Under the pieces are notes generated by a model. That model saw nothing but the letters and a program-made list of their open reading frames with translations, had not been told where the DNA came from and did no database searches. Shown piece by piece: positions 1 through 8,312 of a DNA stretch of 41,124 nucleotides (positions are counted from its first letter, which is position 1; each line of letters begins with the position of its first letter). A program made the translations under genes and the position numbers. Source of the DNA: CAZBDU01 sp964490725 (GTDB lineage: Bacteria > Spirochaetota > Spirochaetia > SZUA-6 > DRHE01); assembly GCA_964490725.1 (NCBI GenBank), contig CAZBDU010000048.1, positions 1 through 41,124 on the forward strand. The letters are read 5' to 3'.

Positions 1-63
1 GGCCTGCGCCGGTGGCGGCGGGTCCGCCCCCGCCCGCGCGCCGGCCCGGCGACCTTTCTTTTC

Positions 64-92
64 TTGACTGCCCCTGGGGGGCGTGCTACACT
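64..92 (+). promoter_or_regulatory. sigma70-type promoter of the LysM lipoprotein gene
   Basis: TTGACT (64-69), a 17-base spacer and TACACT (87-92), with a TG one base before the -10 (extended -10). Transcription would start near 99 and give a leader of about 60 bases to the start codon near 159/165. This rules out the longer reading frame that opens at position 12. Confidence 0.6.
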
Positions 93-158
93 TATCCAGG
101 GTGCCTCTGCATCTCAGTGCGGCTGCCGGCTGGTGGGCGTGCTGCACGCCTGAGGGGG

Positions 159-1610
159 ATGAATATGGTCAGAAAAGTGGGGGTCCTGATTCTCATGGTC
201 GGCATGGCGGTCTTCTTTTTCAGCTGCAAGAGCGCGCCGCAGCCGGCCGAAGAGCCCGAGGTGACCGAAGTGCCCGAGGAAAAGCCCCCGGAGAAGCCGC
301 CGGAGGAGAAGCCGCCCGAGGTGACGGAGAAGCCGGCGGAGAAACCAGCAGAAAAGCCCGTGGAGAAGCCCAAGCCCGTACCGGTCGCCGACGCGGAGAT
401 CCAGCAGGCGCGCAACGCCATCGCCCGCGCCAAGGAGGCTTCCGCCGACTACTACGAGCCGCAGGCGCTGCAGGAGGCCGAGCGTGCGCTGCGCCAGGCT
501 CTGGCCGTGCGGGAATCCGACCCGGAGGCGGCGCGGCAGTACCTGGCGGAGGCCAAGGCCAGGGCCAACGCCGCTTTCGACGGCTCCGTGGCCAAGGCTT
601 CCTCGGAGCTGGCCGCGCGGATGAAGCGGGCCCGGGACTACCTGCTGCGCCTCCAGGCGGACAAGTTCCTGCCGTCGGAGTACAACAGCGCCGTGGCGGG
701 AATCCCCCAGGCGGAGCAGCTGTACCGCGAGGGCAAGCTGCTGGAGGCCAGGGACAAGGCCTACGCCACGCTGGCCGCCATGGCCGGGCTCACGGACCGG
801 CTGCAGGAGCGCCTGCGCTGGCTGGAGATCCTGAAGCGCGATGTGAATCAGTACCTGGACCAGGCCAAGCAGATGGGCGCCTACTCCCAGGTGCCGGACC
901 GGATGGACAATGTGAACCGCCTCTACCTGGCGGGGGTGGAGGCCTTCCAGCGCTATGACCTGTCCAAGGCGGAGGAGAACCTGGGGGCCGCCCGGGAGGC
1001 CATCCTGGCCGCCATCAAGGTCGCCAAGGGCCAGATCCAGGAGGCCCGCCGGAAGAGCAAGGAGCTGATGCTTGACGTCATGAAGGACATCGAGGCGGCA
1101 TCCGAGCTGACCGTGGTCACCGAGGACGGCACCGTGGTGGAGCCGGAGAAGTGGTCCGGCCAGGAGTTCCTGGAGCAGGAGGACGTCCAGATCGAGGACC
1201 AGGGAGGTCCGGAGTCCGCGCTGCCGCCGTCGCTGCGCATCCCCTCCGGGGGGGGCACGGCGGTGATGGGAGACCTCACCGACGACAACCTGCTGGCCCA
1301 GGCCAAGGAGCTGTGGAGGCAGGGGGTCCTGGCCTGGAACAAGGGCGACTACCAGCTTGCCGAGGAGTACTTCGCCCAGTCCCGCAAGCTGGTGGAGGTG
1401 TACAAGACCCAGGCCGTCAACGCGAGCTATCCCATCTACGTGGTGCGGCTGATCCCGGAGCGCCGCGACTGCCTCTGGCGCATCGCGGAGTACGACTACA
1501 TCTATGGAGACCCGTATCTGTGGCCCAAGATCTGGCGGCGCAACCGCAAGCTCATCCAGCACCCCGACCTGATCTACCCCGGGTGGAAGCTGGTCATCCC
1601 GCCGGAGTAG
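159..1610 (+). CDS. LysM-domain lipoprotein with Pro/Glu/Lys-rich linker and helical repeats
   Basis: A predicted envelope lipoprotein. The frame is open from position 12, but the N-terminal signal (positive start, hydrophobic stretch, then FFFSC lipobox) begins at ATG 159 or 165. A GAGGGGG ribosome site at 152-158 suits ATG 165 best; the promoter lies at 64-92. After the acylated Cys comes a low-complexity region of repeated EKP/EKPPE units (about nt 260-380), typical of a spacer that crosses the periplasm. Next are long Ala/Glu/Arg-rich helices of TPR-like character (about residues 75-400). The last 60 residues form a LysM module (a Y-x-V-x-x-G-D-like fold start, ending PDLIYPGWKLVIP), which in this family binds peptidoglycan. 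The role is probably a cell-wall anchored scaffold; no enzyme motif is seen. It converges with the phosphomannomutase gene. Confidence 0.8.
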   Translation: MNMVRKVGVLILMVGMAVFFFSCKSAPQPAEEPEVTEVPEEKPPEKPPEEKPPEVTEKPAEKPAEKPVEKPKPVPVADAEIQQARNAIARAKEASADYYEPQALQEAERALRQALAVRESDPEAARQYLAEAKARANAAFDGSVAKASSELAARMKRARDYLLRLQADKFLPSEYNSAVAGIPQAEQLYREGKLLEARDKAYATLAAMAGLTDRLQERLRWLEILKRDVNQYLDQAKQMGAYSQVPDRMDNVNRLYLAGVEAFQRYDLSKAEENLGAAREAILAAIKVAKGQIQEARRKSKELMLDVMKDIEAASELTVVTEDGTVVEPEKWSGQEFLEQEDVQIEDQGGPESALPPSLRIPSGGGTAVMGDLTDDNLLAQAKELWRQGVLAWNKGDYQLAEEYFAQSRKLVEVYKTQAVNASYPIYVVRLIPERRDCLWRIAEYDYIYGDPYLWPKIWRRNRKLIQHPDLIYPGWKLVIPPE

Positions 1611-1642
1611 GGGTCGCTCCCGGATCCGTCATACCCGCCCCC

Positions 1643-2995
1643 TCACTGCTCCCGCTTCGCGGAAGGATCGATCTCCCGAATGGCCTGGATCAGCTCCTCG
1701 GTGCGCAGCCGGCACTCCTCCCCGTCCGCCGTTTCCACCACCAGGCGCAGGAACGGCTCGGTGTTGCTCTTCCTGAGATTGAACCACCAGCCGGGAAAGT
1801 CCAGGCGGATGCCGTCGATCTCCGTGAGCCTCCCCTGGCGGTAGCGGCCGCGCATCTCCTCGATGATGCGGTCCTTCTGCTCCACCCGGAAGTTGATCTC
1901 CCCGGATCCGTGGTAGCGGCGGATCCCCGCCATCACCTGGGAGAACTTCCTCTTCCGGTCTGAGAGCACGGACAGCACCAGGGCCGCGGCGATCAGCCCG
2001 GAGTCGCAGAAGTAGTTGTCCCGGAAGTAGTAGTGGCCCGCCAGCTCTCCGCCGTAGATCCCTCCCGACTCGCGCAGCAGCTTCTTGGCGTGCGAGTGTC
2101 CCACCTTGCAGATGAGCGGCCGGCCGCCCAGCTCCTGCACCAGCTCCACCACGGCCCGGGAGGTGCGCACGTCGTAGGTTACCGCCTGGCCGCGGTTGGC
2201 GCCGTCCCGGAAGAAGTGGTAGCCCAGCAGCCCCGTGATCAGGTCCGGCGAGACGAAGCGCCCTGTCTCGTCCACGAACATGACCCGGTCGGCGTCGCCG
2301 TCGAAACAGATCCCCAGGGCGGCCTTTTCCGCCACGGTGCGCGCCTTCAGGTCGGCGAGGTTGCGCTCCTCCAGCGGGTTGGGGGCGTGGTGGGGGAAGC
2401 GGCCGTCGGGAACGTCGTACATGGTGAGCAGCTCCGCCGGCGTGGCGGTGGCCAGCTCGTGGATGTACAACGAGGCCATGCCGTCGGAGCAGTCCACCAC
2501 CGCGCGGATGGGACCGATCCCCGCGGTGAACCGCCGCAGGTGCTGCAGGTAGGCGGTGCGGACGTCCAGGCGGTCCAGCTGTCCCGGCTGCGCGGCCGCC
2601 GCCGGGGGGCGCCGGTAGCGCCGCTCCAGCTCGGCCAGCCCGGTGTCGTAGCCCACCGGCACGGCCCCGGCTCGCGACACCTTCAGGCCGTTGTACTCCG
2701 GCGGGTTGTGCGAGGCGGTGATCATGACGCTGGCCTGGAAGCCGAAGTGGGCGGTGGCGAAGTAGACCGACGGGGTAGTGCACAAACCTGCGTCGGTCAC
2801 CCGGCAGCCGGCTTCCAGCAGCCCCCTGCTGAGGGCCTCGAGTATCTCCCCGGAGCTCAGGCGCGCGTCCCTTCCCAGCAGCAGCGTCCGGGCCTGAAGC
2901 AGGTCCGGCAGGGTGCGTCCAATGAGGTAGGCCGTCCGGGCGTCCCACTCGCGCCCGTACACCCCGCGAATGTCGTAGGACTTGAAGATGCTCAT
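1643..2995 (-). CDS. manB: phosphomannomutase / phosphoglucomutase (alpha-D-phosphohexomutase)
   Basis: Interconverts mannose-6-phosphate and mannose-1-phosphate (often also the glucose pair) in the cytosol through a phosphoserine. At 450 residues it has the full family length. All four active-site loops are visible: catalytic serine S95 in TASHNP, metal loop DGDAD (D232, D234, D236), sugar loop GELAGH near 317-321 (GExSGH is usual, so Ser is Ala here), and the phosphate-binding loop SNTEPFLRL near the C-terminus. The start MSIFKSYDIRG is the usual family N-terminus. There is no Shine-Dalgarno and the -10 lies almost on the ATG, so the mRNA may be leaderless. It is divergent from a GT4 gene and close to two GH130 genes, whose product mannose-1-phosphate is a substrate. 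Whether it prefers mannose or glucose cannot be read from sequence; the symbol is by family. Confidence 0.9.
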   Translation of the reverse strand: MSIFKSYDIRGVYGREWDARTAYLIGRTLPDLLQARTLLLGRDARLSSGEILEALSRGLLEAGCRVTDAGLCTTPSVYFATAHFGFQASVMITASHNPPEYNGLKVSRAGAVPVGYDTGLAELERRYRRPPAAAAQPGQLDRLDVRTAYLQHLRRFTAGIGPIRAVVDCSDGMASLYIHELATATPAELLTMYDVPDGRFPHHAPNPLEERNLADLKARTVAEKAALGICFDGDADRVMFVDETGRFVSPDLITGLLGYHFFRDGANRGQAVTYDVRTSRAVVELVQELGGRPLICKVGHSHAKKLLRESGGIYGGELAGHYYFRDNYFCDSGLIAAALVLSVLSDRKRKFSQVMAGIRRYHGSGEINFRVEQKDRIIEEMRGRYRQGRLTEIDGIRLDFPGWWFNLRKSNTEPFLRLVVETADGEECRLRTEELIQAIREIDPSAKREQ

Positions 2996-2997
2996 GG

Positions 2998-3009
2998 TGC
3001 GCCATTATA
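2998..3009 (-). promoter_or_regulatory. extended -10 promoter for the phosphohexomutase, probably leaderless
   Basis: On the minus strand a perfect TATAAT (3009-3004) is preceded by TGC, an extended -10. No good -35 is seen at 16-18 bases. Only eight bases separate the -10 from the ATG at 2995, so the start site falls at or within 1-3 bases of the ATG, and no ribosome site fits. Confidence 0.55.
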
Positions 3010-3083
3010 GCACCCCTCGCCGGCCGTGGCTGTGGCACCGGCGGCTGGCCGGGGCCGCCCGGCTGCGAAGGCCCGACGATCCC

Positions 3084-3114
3084 TTGAACATCCTTCGATT
3101 GCGTGAACTAGGTA
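3084..3114 (+). promoter_or_regulatory. possible promoter of the GT4 gene
   Basis: TTGAAC (3084-3089) with a 19-base spacer to TAGGTA (3109-3114). The spacing is long and the -10 weak, but it is the best candidate in the 140-base divergent gap before the GTG start at 3136. Confidence 0.3.
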
Positions 3115-3135
3115 TGAGACAGCAGGAAACGAGGC

Positions 3136-4149
3136 GTGAAGATAGCGGTGCTTTCCCCGATAGCCTGGAGGACTCCGCCCAGGCACTACGGTCCGTGGGA
3201 GCAGATCGCTTCCACCCTTGCGGAGGGGCTGGTGGGGCAGGGAGTGGAGGTGACGCTGTTCGCCACCGCCGACTCTCTCACCGCGGCCTCTCTGGAGGCG
3301 GTATGTCCGCGGGGCTATGAAGAGGACAAAACGTTGGACGCGAAGGCATGGGAGTGCCTGCACATCGCCCATCTGATGGAGCGGGCGCATCGCTTCGACC
3401 TGATCCACAACCATTTCGACTTTGTGCCCCTTAGCTACTCCCGGCTGATCGAGACGCCCATGGTGACCACGATCCACGGTTTTTCTTCCCCCGCCATCCT
3501 GCCCGTCTACGAGCGGTACGACGACAGGGTCCACTACGTGTCCATCAGCAACGCCGACCGCAGCGGGCGGCTCTCATACATCGCGACCGTGTATCACGGC
3601 GTGCCGGTGGAGCAGTTCACCTTTCGGGCCGGCCCGGGAGACTACCTGCTTTTCTTCGGCAGGATCCACCACGACAAGGGCACCTGGGAGGCGATCCAGA
3701 TTGCCCGCCGCGCCGGCATGCGGTTGCTCATCTCGGGGATCATCCAGGACAGGGACTACTTCGAGCAGAGGATAGAGCCGCTGATAGACGGAAGGCAGGT
3801 GGAATACCTCGGCCCCTCCGGCCCGTTGCAGCGAGACCTTCTGCTCGGCGGTGCCTATGCGCTGCTCCACCCGATCAACTTCGCCGAGCCGTTCGGTCTG
3901 AGCGTGGTCGAGTCCATGCTGTGCGGGACCCCGGTGGTTGCATTCGCCAGAGGCTCAATGCCGGAGCTGATCGAGGAAGGAACAAGCGGTTTTCTGGTCG
4001 GCGGCATCGAGGAAGCCGCCAGGGCCCTGGAGCGCGTGGATACGCTGGACCGCGGAGCCTGCCGCCGCTGGGCCGAGGGTCGCTTCAGCGCCGAGCGGAT
4101 GGTTTCCGACTATCTCGCGGTCTACCGGCGCATCCTCAGGAACGGGTAA
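3136..4149 (+). CDS. GT4-type glycosyltransferase
   Basis: A 337-residue retaining glycosyltransferase of the GT-B fold, family GT4, probably cytosolic and using a nucleotide sugar. The N-terminus MKIAVLSPIAW and the HYGPWE loop resemble family acceptor/donor loops. The C-terminal donor half has the diagnostic E-x7-E motif in EPFGLSVVE, followed by GTPVVAFARGSMPELIE. The start is GTG 3136, with AGGA about nine bases upstream. Its 3' end overlaps the convergent GH130 gene by 14 bases. Donor and acceptor are unknown; the neighbouring mutase and GH130 genes make GDP-mannose a reasonable guess (inference). Confidence 0.85.
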   Translation: MKIAVLSPIAWRTPPRHYGPWEQIASTLAEGLVGQGVEVTLFATADSLTAASLEAVCPRGYEEDKTLDAKAWECLHIAHLMERAHRFDLIHNHFDFVPLSYSRLIETPMVTTIHGFSSPAILPVYERYDDRVHYVSISNADRSGRLSYIATVYHGVPVEQFTFRAGPGDYLLFFGRIHHDKGTWEAIQIARRAGMRLLISGIIQDRDYFEQRIEPLIDGRQVEYLGPSGPLQRDLLLGGAYALLHPINFAEPFGLSVVESMLCGTPVVAFARGSMPELIEEGTSGFLVGGIEEAARALERVDTLDRGACRRWAEGRFSAERMVSDYLAVYRRILRNG

Positions 4150-5602
4150 TCTGCTCCATCAGCTCCTGGATCGGCACGCAGCCGAAGCCGGTGGCGTAGT
4201 CGGCCATCCCGTAGGGCACGATCAGATGCCCGTTGTGGATGAACGACCCGCAGGAGTAGACGACATTGGGCACGTAGCCCTCCCGCTCTTCCTCGTTGGG
4301 CGTCAGGATCGGCTCCTCGAGCCTGCCGATGACCCGCGAGGGATCCTCCAGATCCAGCAGGGTGGCGCCCAGGCAGTAGGTGCGCACCGGCCCCACGCCG
4401 TGGGTGATCAGTAGCCACCCTTCCTCGGTCTCCAGCGGCGAGCCGGAGTTGCCGATCTGCACGAACTCCCAGGGGAAGCGCGGCTCCTGGAGCTGGCGGG
4501 CCTCCTGCCAGAGGTTGATGTTGTCGGAGAACATGAGATAGAGGTTGGTCCCGTCGCAGCGGCCGATCATGGCGTACCTGCCCCGGATGCGGCGCGGGAA
4601 CAGCGAAAGGCCCTTGTTCTGGGCGTGCTGGCCGTGCAGGGGCATGACCTTGAAGTGGTAGAAGTCCTTCGTCTCCATCAGCTTGGGCAGGATGGCGTAG
4701 CCGTTGTAGGCCGTGTAGGTGGCGTAGTAGGTGACGCTGCCCTCCTCATCGCGGAAGCGCACGAAGCGGGCGTCCTCGATGCCGTTGCTCTCGGCATAGG
4801 AGACGGGAAACAGAACCCGCTCGGAGATGTTGGTGTCCCGGGAGAAGGTAACCTCGTAGTGGGAGACGGCCAGCCAGTTGATGGCCTGGACCACCTTGCG
4901 CTTGGTGAAGGACAGCTCCGGTTTTTTCAGGGTCTGCTCGATGCTGGCCTGAAGCTCGCCGTAGAGGAACCGCCCGCCCAGCCGGTCCATCACCTCGTCG
5001 ATCACGTCCTTGCGGATGCGCATCTCGGCAAGCTTCTCCAGGAAGGACTGCTTGTCGTACACGTGACGGTTGACCGTCTCGGGCATGTCCAGCAGCGGCC
5101 CTGGCTCCTCCAGGTTGATGTCGCAGCTGCCGTCGATCACGCCCCGGCGAAACACGATGGAAGAGACGTGTCCCTCCCCGGTGGCCCGAAAGCTGATGAT
5201 GAGCCTCTTCTGGCCGTTCTGAAGGTCCGACTGATCGGGGTCCTCCACGACGGAAGGATTGTAGAAGGCCGCCGACTCCACTGCGTACTCGGCGGTGAAA
5301 TAGGAGCCGATCAGAAGCCGTTGCTCCTGGGAGAGGCCTGCGGTGATCTCGGCCAGGGAGGGCTCTTCGCCGAGGACCCTGTCGCAGTGTTTCTCGAAGA
5401 TCCGCGAGATGTTGCGATGGCGCCCGGAGAAGCGGCGCAGCGTCTGCCTGAGACTCCGGTGCACTTCCTCGGCGGGAAGCTCCAGGACCTTGCGGACAAT
5501 GCGGGAAGCCCTGTCTGGATGACCGGGGCGGTAGTAGCGGGCGATCACCCTGCGCGGATCGGGCAGCAGCCGCAGGGCCTTTCTCTGGAAGAAAACGGGC
5601 AT
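4136..5602 (-). CDS. GH130 family glycoside phosphorylase-like protein, long form
   Basis: Family GH130 enzymes are mostly inverting phosphorylases that split beta-mannosides with phosphate to give alpha-mannose-1-phosphate; a few are hydrolases. This 488-residue member carries an N-terminal extension of about 100 residues, rich in Arg and helical. It then has the five-bladed propeller core, with IEDAR (D277 aligns with the family general acid), NKGLSLFPRRI, GNSGSPL and a final PYGMAD. The length and motif wording differ from the short member at 8313-9266, so substrates probably differ. The start is ATG 5602, 44 bases after the GT4-fusion gene on the same strand, so the two are likely co-transcribed. 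A GGAG lies very close (2 bases) to the ATG. The exact activity cannot be set from sequence. Confidence 0.8.
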   Translation of the reverse strand: MPVFFQRKALRLLPDPRRVIARYYRPGHPDRASRIVRKVLELPAEEVHRSLRQTLRRFSGRHRNISRIFEKHCDRVLGEEPSLAEITAGLSQEQRLLIGSYFTAEYAVESAAFYNPSVVEDPDQSDLQNGQKRLIISFRATGEGHVSSIVFRRGVIDGSCDINLEEPGPLLDMPETVNRHVYDKQSFLEKLAEMRIRKDVIDEVMDRLGGRFLYGELQASIEQTLKKPELSFTKRKVVQAINWLAVSHYEVTFSRDTNISERVLFPVSYAESNGIEDARFVRFRDEEGSVTYYATYTAYNGYAILPKLMETKDFYHFKVMPLHGQHAQNKGLSLFPRRIRGRYAMIGRCDGTNLYLMFSDNINLWQEARQLQEPRFPWEFVQIGNSGSPLETEEGWLLITHGVGPVRTYCLGATLLDLEDPSRVIGRLEEPILTPNEEEREGYVPNVVYSCGSFIHNGHLIVPYGMADYATGFGCVPIQELMEQITRS

Positions 5603-5612
5603 GTCTCCAACA

Positions 5613-5639
5613 AGTATCTACAGCGCGGCAGGTTGTCAA
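5613..5639 (-). promoter_or_regulatory. possible internal promoter before the long GH130 gene
   Basis: Minus strand: a perfect TTGACA (5639-5634), a short 15-base spacer and GATACT (5618-5613). It ends ten bases before the ATG at 5602. The short spacer weakens the call. Confidence 0.35.
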
Positions 5640-5646
5640 GCCGCCC

Positions 5647-8007
5647 TCAGGCGGGCCTCGTCGCCGGGGATTCCCTGGAGGGGGGCTGTCCGGGTTCCTC
5701 GGCGGCAAGCGCGGAGGGCCTACCCTCCAGCGACACGGCCAGGGAGTTGAGGTTGTACATCGACAGCAGCGCGATGAGCCAGCTCAGGGTGGATTCGGCC
5801 CCCTGGTTCAGGTTGACGCGGTTGGCCTGGAGACCGTCACGGCAGCCGCCGGTGATGTAGTCGTAGATCGGCTGCTGGAGATCGTTGCGGCCCAGAAACC
5901 ACTCGAAGCACGCCGTGCACTCGCGCATCCAGCGTTCTTCGCGGACGGCCCCGTAGGCGGCCAGACAGGCCCCGATCATCGCCGCCGCTTCGATGGGCTG
6001 CTGGTCGAAACGGGATTTGTTTCCGTCCCGCCGGTACCATCCCCCGTTGCCCACGGGAACGAAGTACTCCTGGGGGTCCGTCTGGATGTCGGCCAGCCAG
6101 CCCAGGAGCCGCAGGCCCGCTGCCAGCATGTCCTCCCGGTCCAGGAGCCTGCCGGCGACGATGAGGCCGTGAGGAATCACCGCATTGGCGTAGGTCAGCC
6201 GCTCCTCGATCCACGGCCATTCCTGGGGCGCTCCCGGATCGACACGCCCGAACAGGCGGGCGGCTACGGTTTCCCCGTATCGTCTGGTTCCCCGGTCGCC
6301 GGAGAAGCGCCCCAGATAGGCGTCGATGCCCAGGATCGAGAAGGCCAGGCCCCGGCTGGATTCGAACCGGTCCAGGGCCGGCAAGGCCCGCTCGAACAGG
6401 TCCATCGCCATGGCCACCTGGTCGTCCATCGACGCCAGGACCACCGCGGTGCCCAGGCCCCAAACGGCCCGCCCGTGACTGTCCTCCGATCCGGCATCTT
6501 CCAGCCACCTGCGGTCGTAGGAGAGGAAATTGCGGAAACGCCCGTTCTGCTCGTTGAAGGCATGGTTGAGAAAGCTCAGGTACAGGCTGGCCAGAGCCGG
6601 CAGATGAGCGTCGTGCACCTTGTCCTGCGCCATCAACACGGCGATCAGGGCGCGGGCGTTGTCATCGGTAGTGTAGCCGTGCCTGCGGTCGGGGACGGTG
6701 AAGCGGGCGTGCTGCAGCACCCCGGTGTCGTCGGTGAGCAGGCGCAGATGATCGAGCTTCAGCTCGGGAAGGTCATGGGAGCTGCGCCCGGGGAGCCTGG
6801 GGGCGCCTGCGACGTGGATCTTCCGCAGGCGCTCCTCTTTCATCAGCCCCAGCTCCGCCAGGTACCGGCGCGCCACCTCCTTCCACACCATCTGCCGGCT
6901 GAAGACATAGGCGCGCCTGCGCATGGCGTTCATTTCCGCCTCCTCGCCGAACAGGCGGACGATCTCTGAAGCGATGGCCGACGGTTCGCCGAAGGGAACC
7001 AGCACCCCCCGTCCCTCGGCCAGCATCTCCCGGGCATACCGGAAGGGCGTGGAAATGATGGCCTTGCCCGCCCCCATGGCATAGGCCAGCGTTCCCGAGA
7101 CGGCCTGCTGTTCATGGAGATAGGGCGTTACGTAGATATCAGCGCCGATAAGCAGCTCGCAGAGCTCCTTGATGCTCACGAAGCGGTTGTGAAAGATCAG
7201 GTGCCGGTCGACCTTGAGCCTGCGGGCCCTCTGCTGCAGGGACAGCCGGTAGGACTCTCCGGATTGCCTCTTGATGTGCGGGTGGGTGCTGCCCACGATC
7301 ACGTAGACCAGCTCGGGATAGCGGGCCACCGCCTCCGGCAGGGCGTCTATCACCTGCTCCAGGCCCTTGCCCGGCGACAGGAGCCCGAAGGTCATCACCA
7401 CCTTCCGGCCTTCCACTCCGAACCGGTCCTTGTAGAAGTTGGGGTGGATGAACGGCAGGTCGGGAATCCCGTGGGGGATGTGCGCAATCCGGTCCTCCGG
7501 CAGGCCGTAGCGCTCCCTGATCGTCTCCTGGCTGAAGCGGCTCATCACGGCCACCCGCCCGGACAGATCGATCAGCTTCCTCATCACCAGCTCCTGGTCC
7601 GGCTCCGGGTCCTCCACCACGGTGTGCAGGGTCGTCAGGGTCGGCACGCGCAGCTCCTGCAGGAAAGCCAGAACGTGGCTTCCCCACGGGCCGCCGAAGA
7701 TGCCGAACTCGTGCTGGAGGCATGCGGCCTCCACCAGGTTCATGTTGATGAAATCCGCAGCCAGCTCGTAATCCGACAGCCTGTTCTGATTGACCTCGAA
7801 GTGAACCGCCGGCGGGTAGTCGTAACCGCAGGCGTTGTCGTTCATGGCCACTACCCAGCACTCGGTATCCGGGCTCTCGCGGGAGATGGCCGCCCGGAGA
7901 TCCGCGGTGAAGGTGGCGATCCCGCACATCCTGGGAAGGTGATTGCCCACCAGGGTGATGCGGCTGACCTTCGACGGAAAATGTGCGTTTACGGGACTCG
8001 GTTCCAT
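5647..8007 (-). CDS. two-domain protein: GT4 glycosyltransferase fused to a C-terminal (alpha/alpha) glycosidase-like domain
   Basis: A 786-residue protein. Residues 15-400 are a GT4 domain: GNHLPRMCGIATFT at the N-terminal nucleotide fold, LSPGKGLEQVIDALPE in the linker, and the donor-site segment EQQAVSGTLAYAMGAGKAI. Residues 425-770 form a second, all-helical domain with TTDDNARALIA, SHGRAVWGLGT, FDQQPIEAAAM and NQGAESTLSW. These are laid out like an (alpha/alpha) toroid such as those of glycosidases and epimerases; the acidic pairs could be catalytic. Fusing a sugar-adding and a possible sugar-cleaving or sugar-binding domain suggests polymer length control or trimming (inference). The start is ATG 8007 with AAGGGG about 11 bases upstream. 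It lies between two GH130 genes on the same strand. Confidence 0.8.
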   Translation of the reverse strand: MEPSPVNAHFPSKVSRITLVGNHLPRMCGIATFTADLRAAISRESPDTECWVVAMNDNACGYDYPPAVHFEVNQNRLSDYELAADFINMNLVEAACLQHEFGIFGGPWGSHVLAFLQELRVPTLTTLHTVVEDPEPDQELVMRKLIDLSGRVAVMSRFSQETIRERYGLPEDRIAHIPHGIPDLPFIHPNFYKDRFGVEGRKVVMTFGLLSPGKGLEQVIDALPEAVARYPELVYVIVGSTHPHIKRQSGESYRLSLQQRARRLKVDRHLIFHNRFVSIKELCELLIGADIYVTPYLHEQQAVSGTLAYAMGAGKAIISTPFRYAREMLAEGRGVLVPFGEPSAIASEIVRLFGEEAEMNAMRRRAYVFSRQMVWKEVARRYLAELGLMKEERLRKIHVAGAPRLPGRSSHDLPELKLDHLRLLTDDTGVLQHARFTVPDRRHGYTTDDNARALIAVLMAQDKVHDAHLPALASLYLSFLNHAFNEQNGRFRNFLSYDRRWLEDAGSEDSHGRAVWGLGTAVVLASMDDQVAMAMDLFERALPALDRFESSRGLAFSILGIDAYLGRFSGDRGTRRYGETVAARLFGRVDPGAPQEWPWIEERLTYANAVIPHGLIVAGRLLDREDMLAAGLRLLGWLADIQTDPQEYFVPVGNGGWYRRDGNKSRFDQQPIEAAAMIGACLAAYGAVREERWMRECTACFEWFLGRNDLQQPIYDYITGGCRDGLQANRVNLNQGAESTLSWLIALLSMYNLNSLAVSLEGRPSALAAEEPGQPPSRESPATRPA

Positions 8008-8312
8008 TCGCTCTTGCCCCTTGTCTTGATCCGGTATGGGTTCTTTCCTTACGTGGCTTGCCTGATATTCTCCATGAGTTATAGATACTAAATCTCTGCG
8101 GCGGCGGGAAAGACTCTGAGAGGCGGGGGCGAGAGGCTGCTCGAGGAGGCGGTGGGCCCTGGCGGGGGCAAGCGCCGCGAAGAGCCCGCTCCAGAGCGGT
8201 TGGCCCGGCGGTAATATGGCCCGTGAAGCGCGGCCGAGGCGCCGGCGGAGCCGCCCCGCGGACCGCTCGCCCGTGGACCGCCCGCTGCCGTATTCGCGGC
8301 GCCTGATTCGGT
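8008..8312. other. 305-base intergenic stretch between the short GH130 gene and the GT4-fusion gene
   Basis: No gene is supported here. The half near 8008-8100 is AT-rich and promoter-like for the minus strand, with TAGTAT near 8085-8090 and TATAAC close by; the -35 is poor. The rest is very GC-rich, with a small GGCGGAGCCGCC palindrome at 8244-8255. The fusion gene may therefore have its own promoter besides read-through from 9266. Confidence 0.4.

Noticed and set aside
12..158. N-terminal extension of the LysM gene
   Set aside because: It contains the promoter and would bury the lipoprotein signal.
114..1562. A long minus-strand frame opposite the LysM lipoprotein
   Set aside because: Low-complexity Leu/Val/Gly/His text; the plus strand has a promoter, signal peptide, lipobox and LysM domain.
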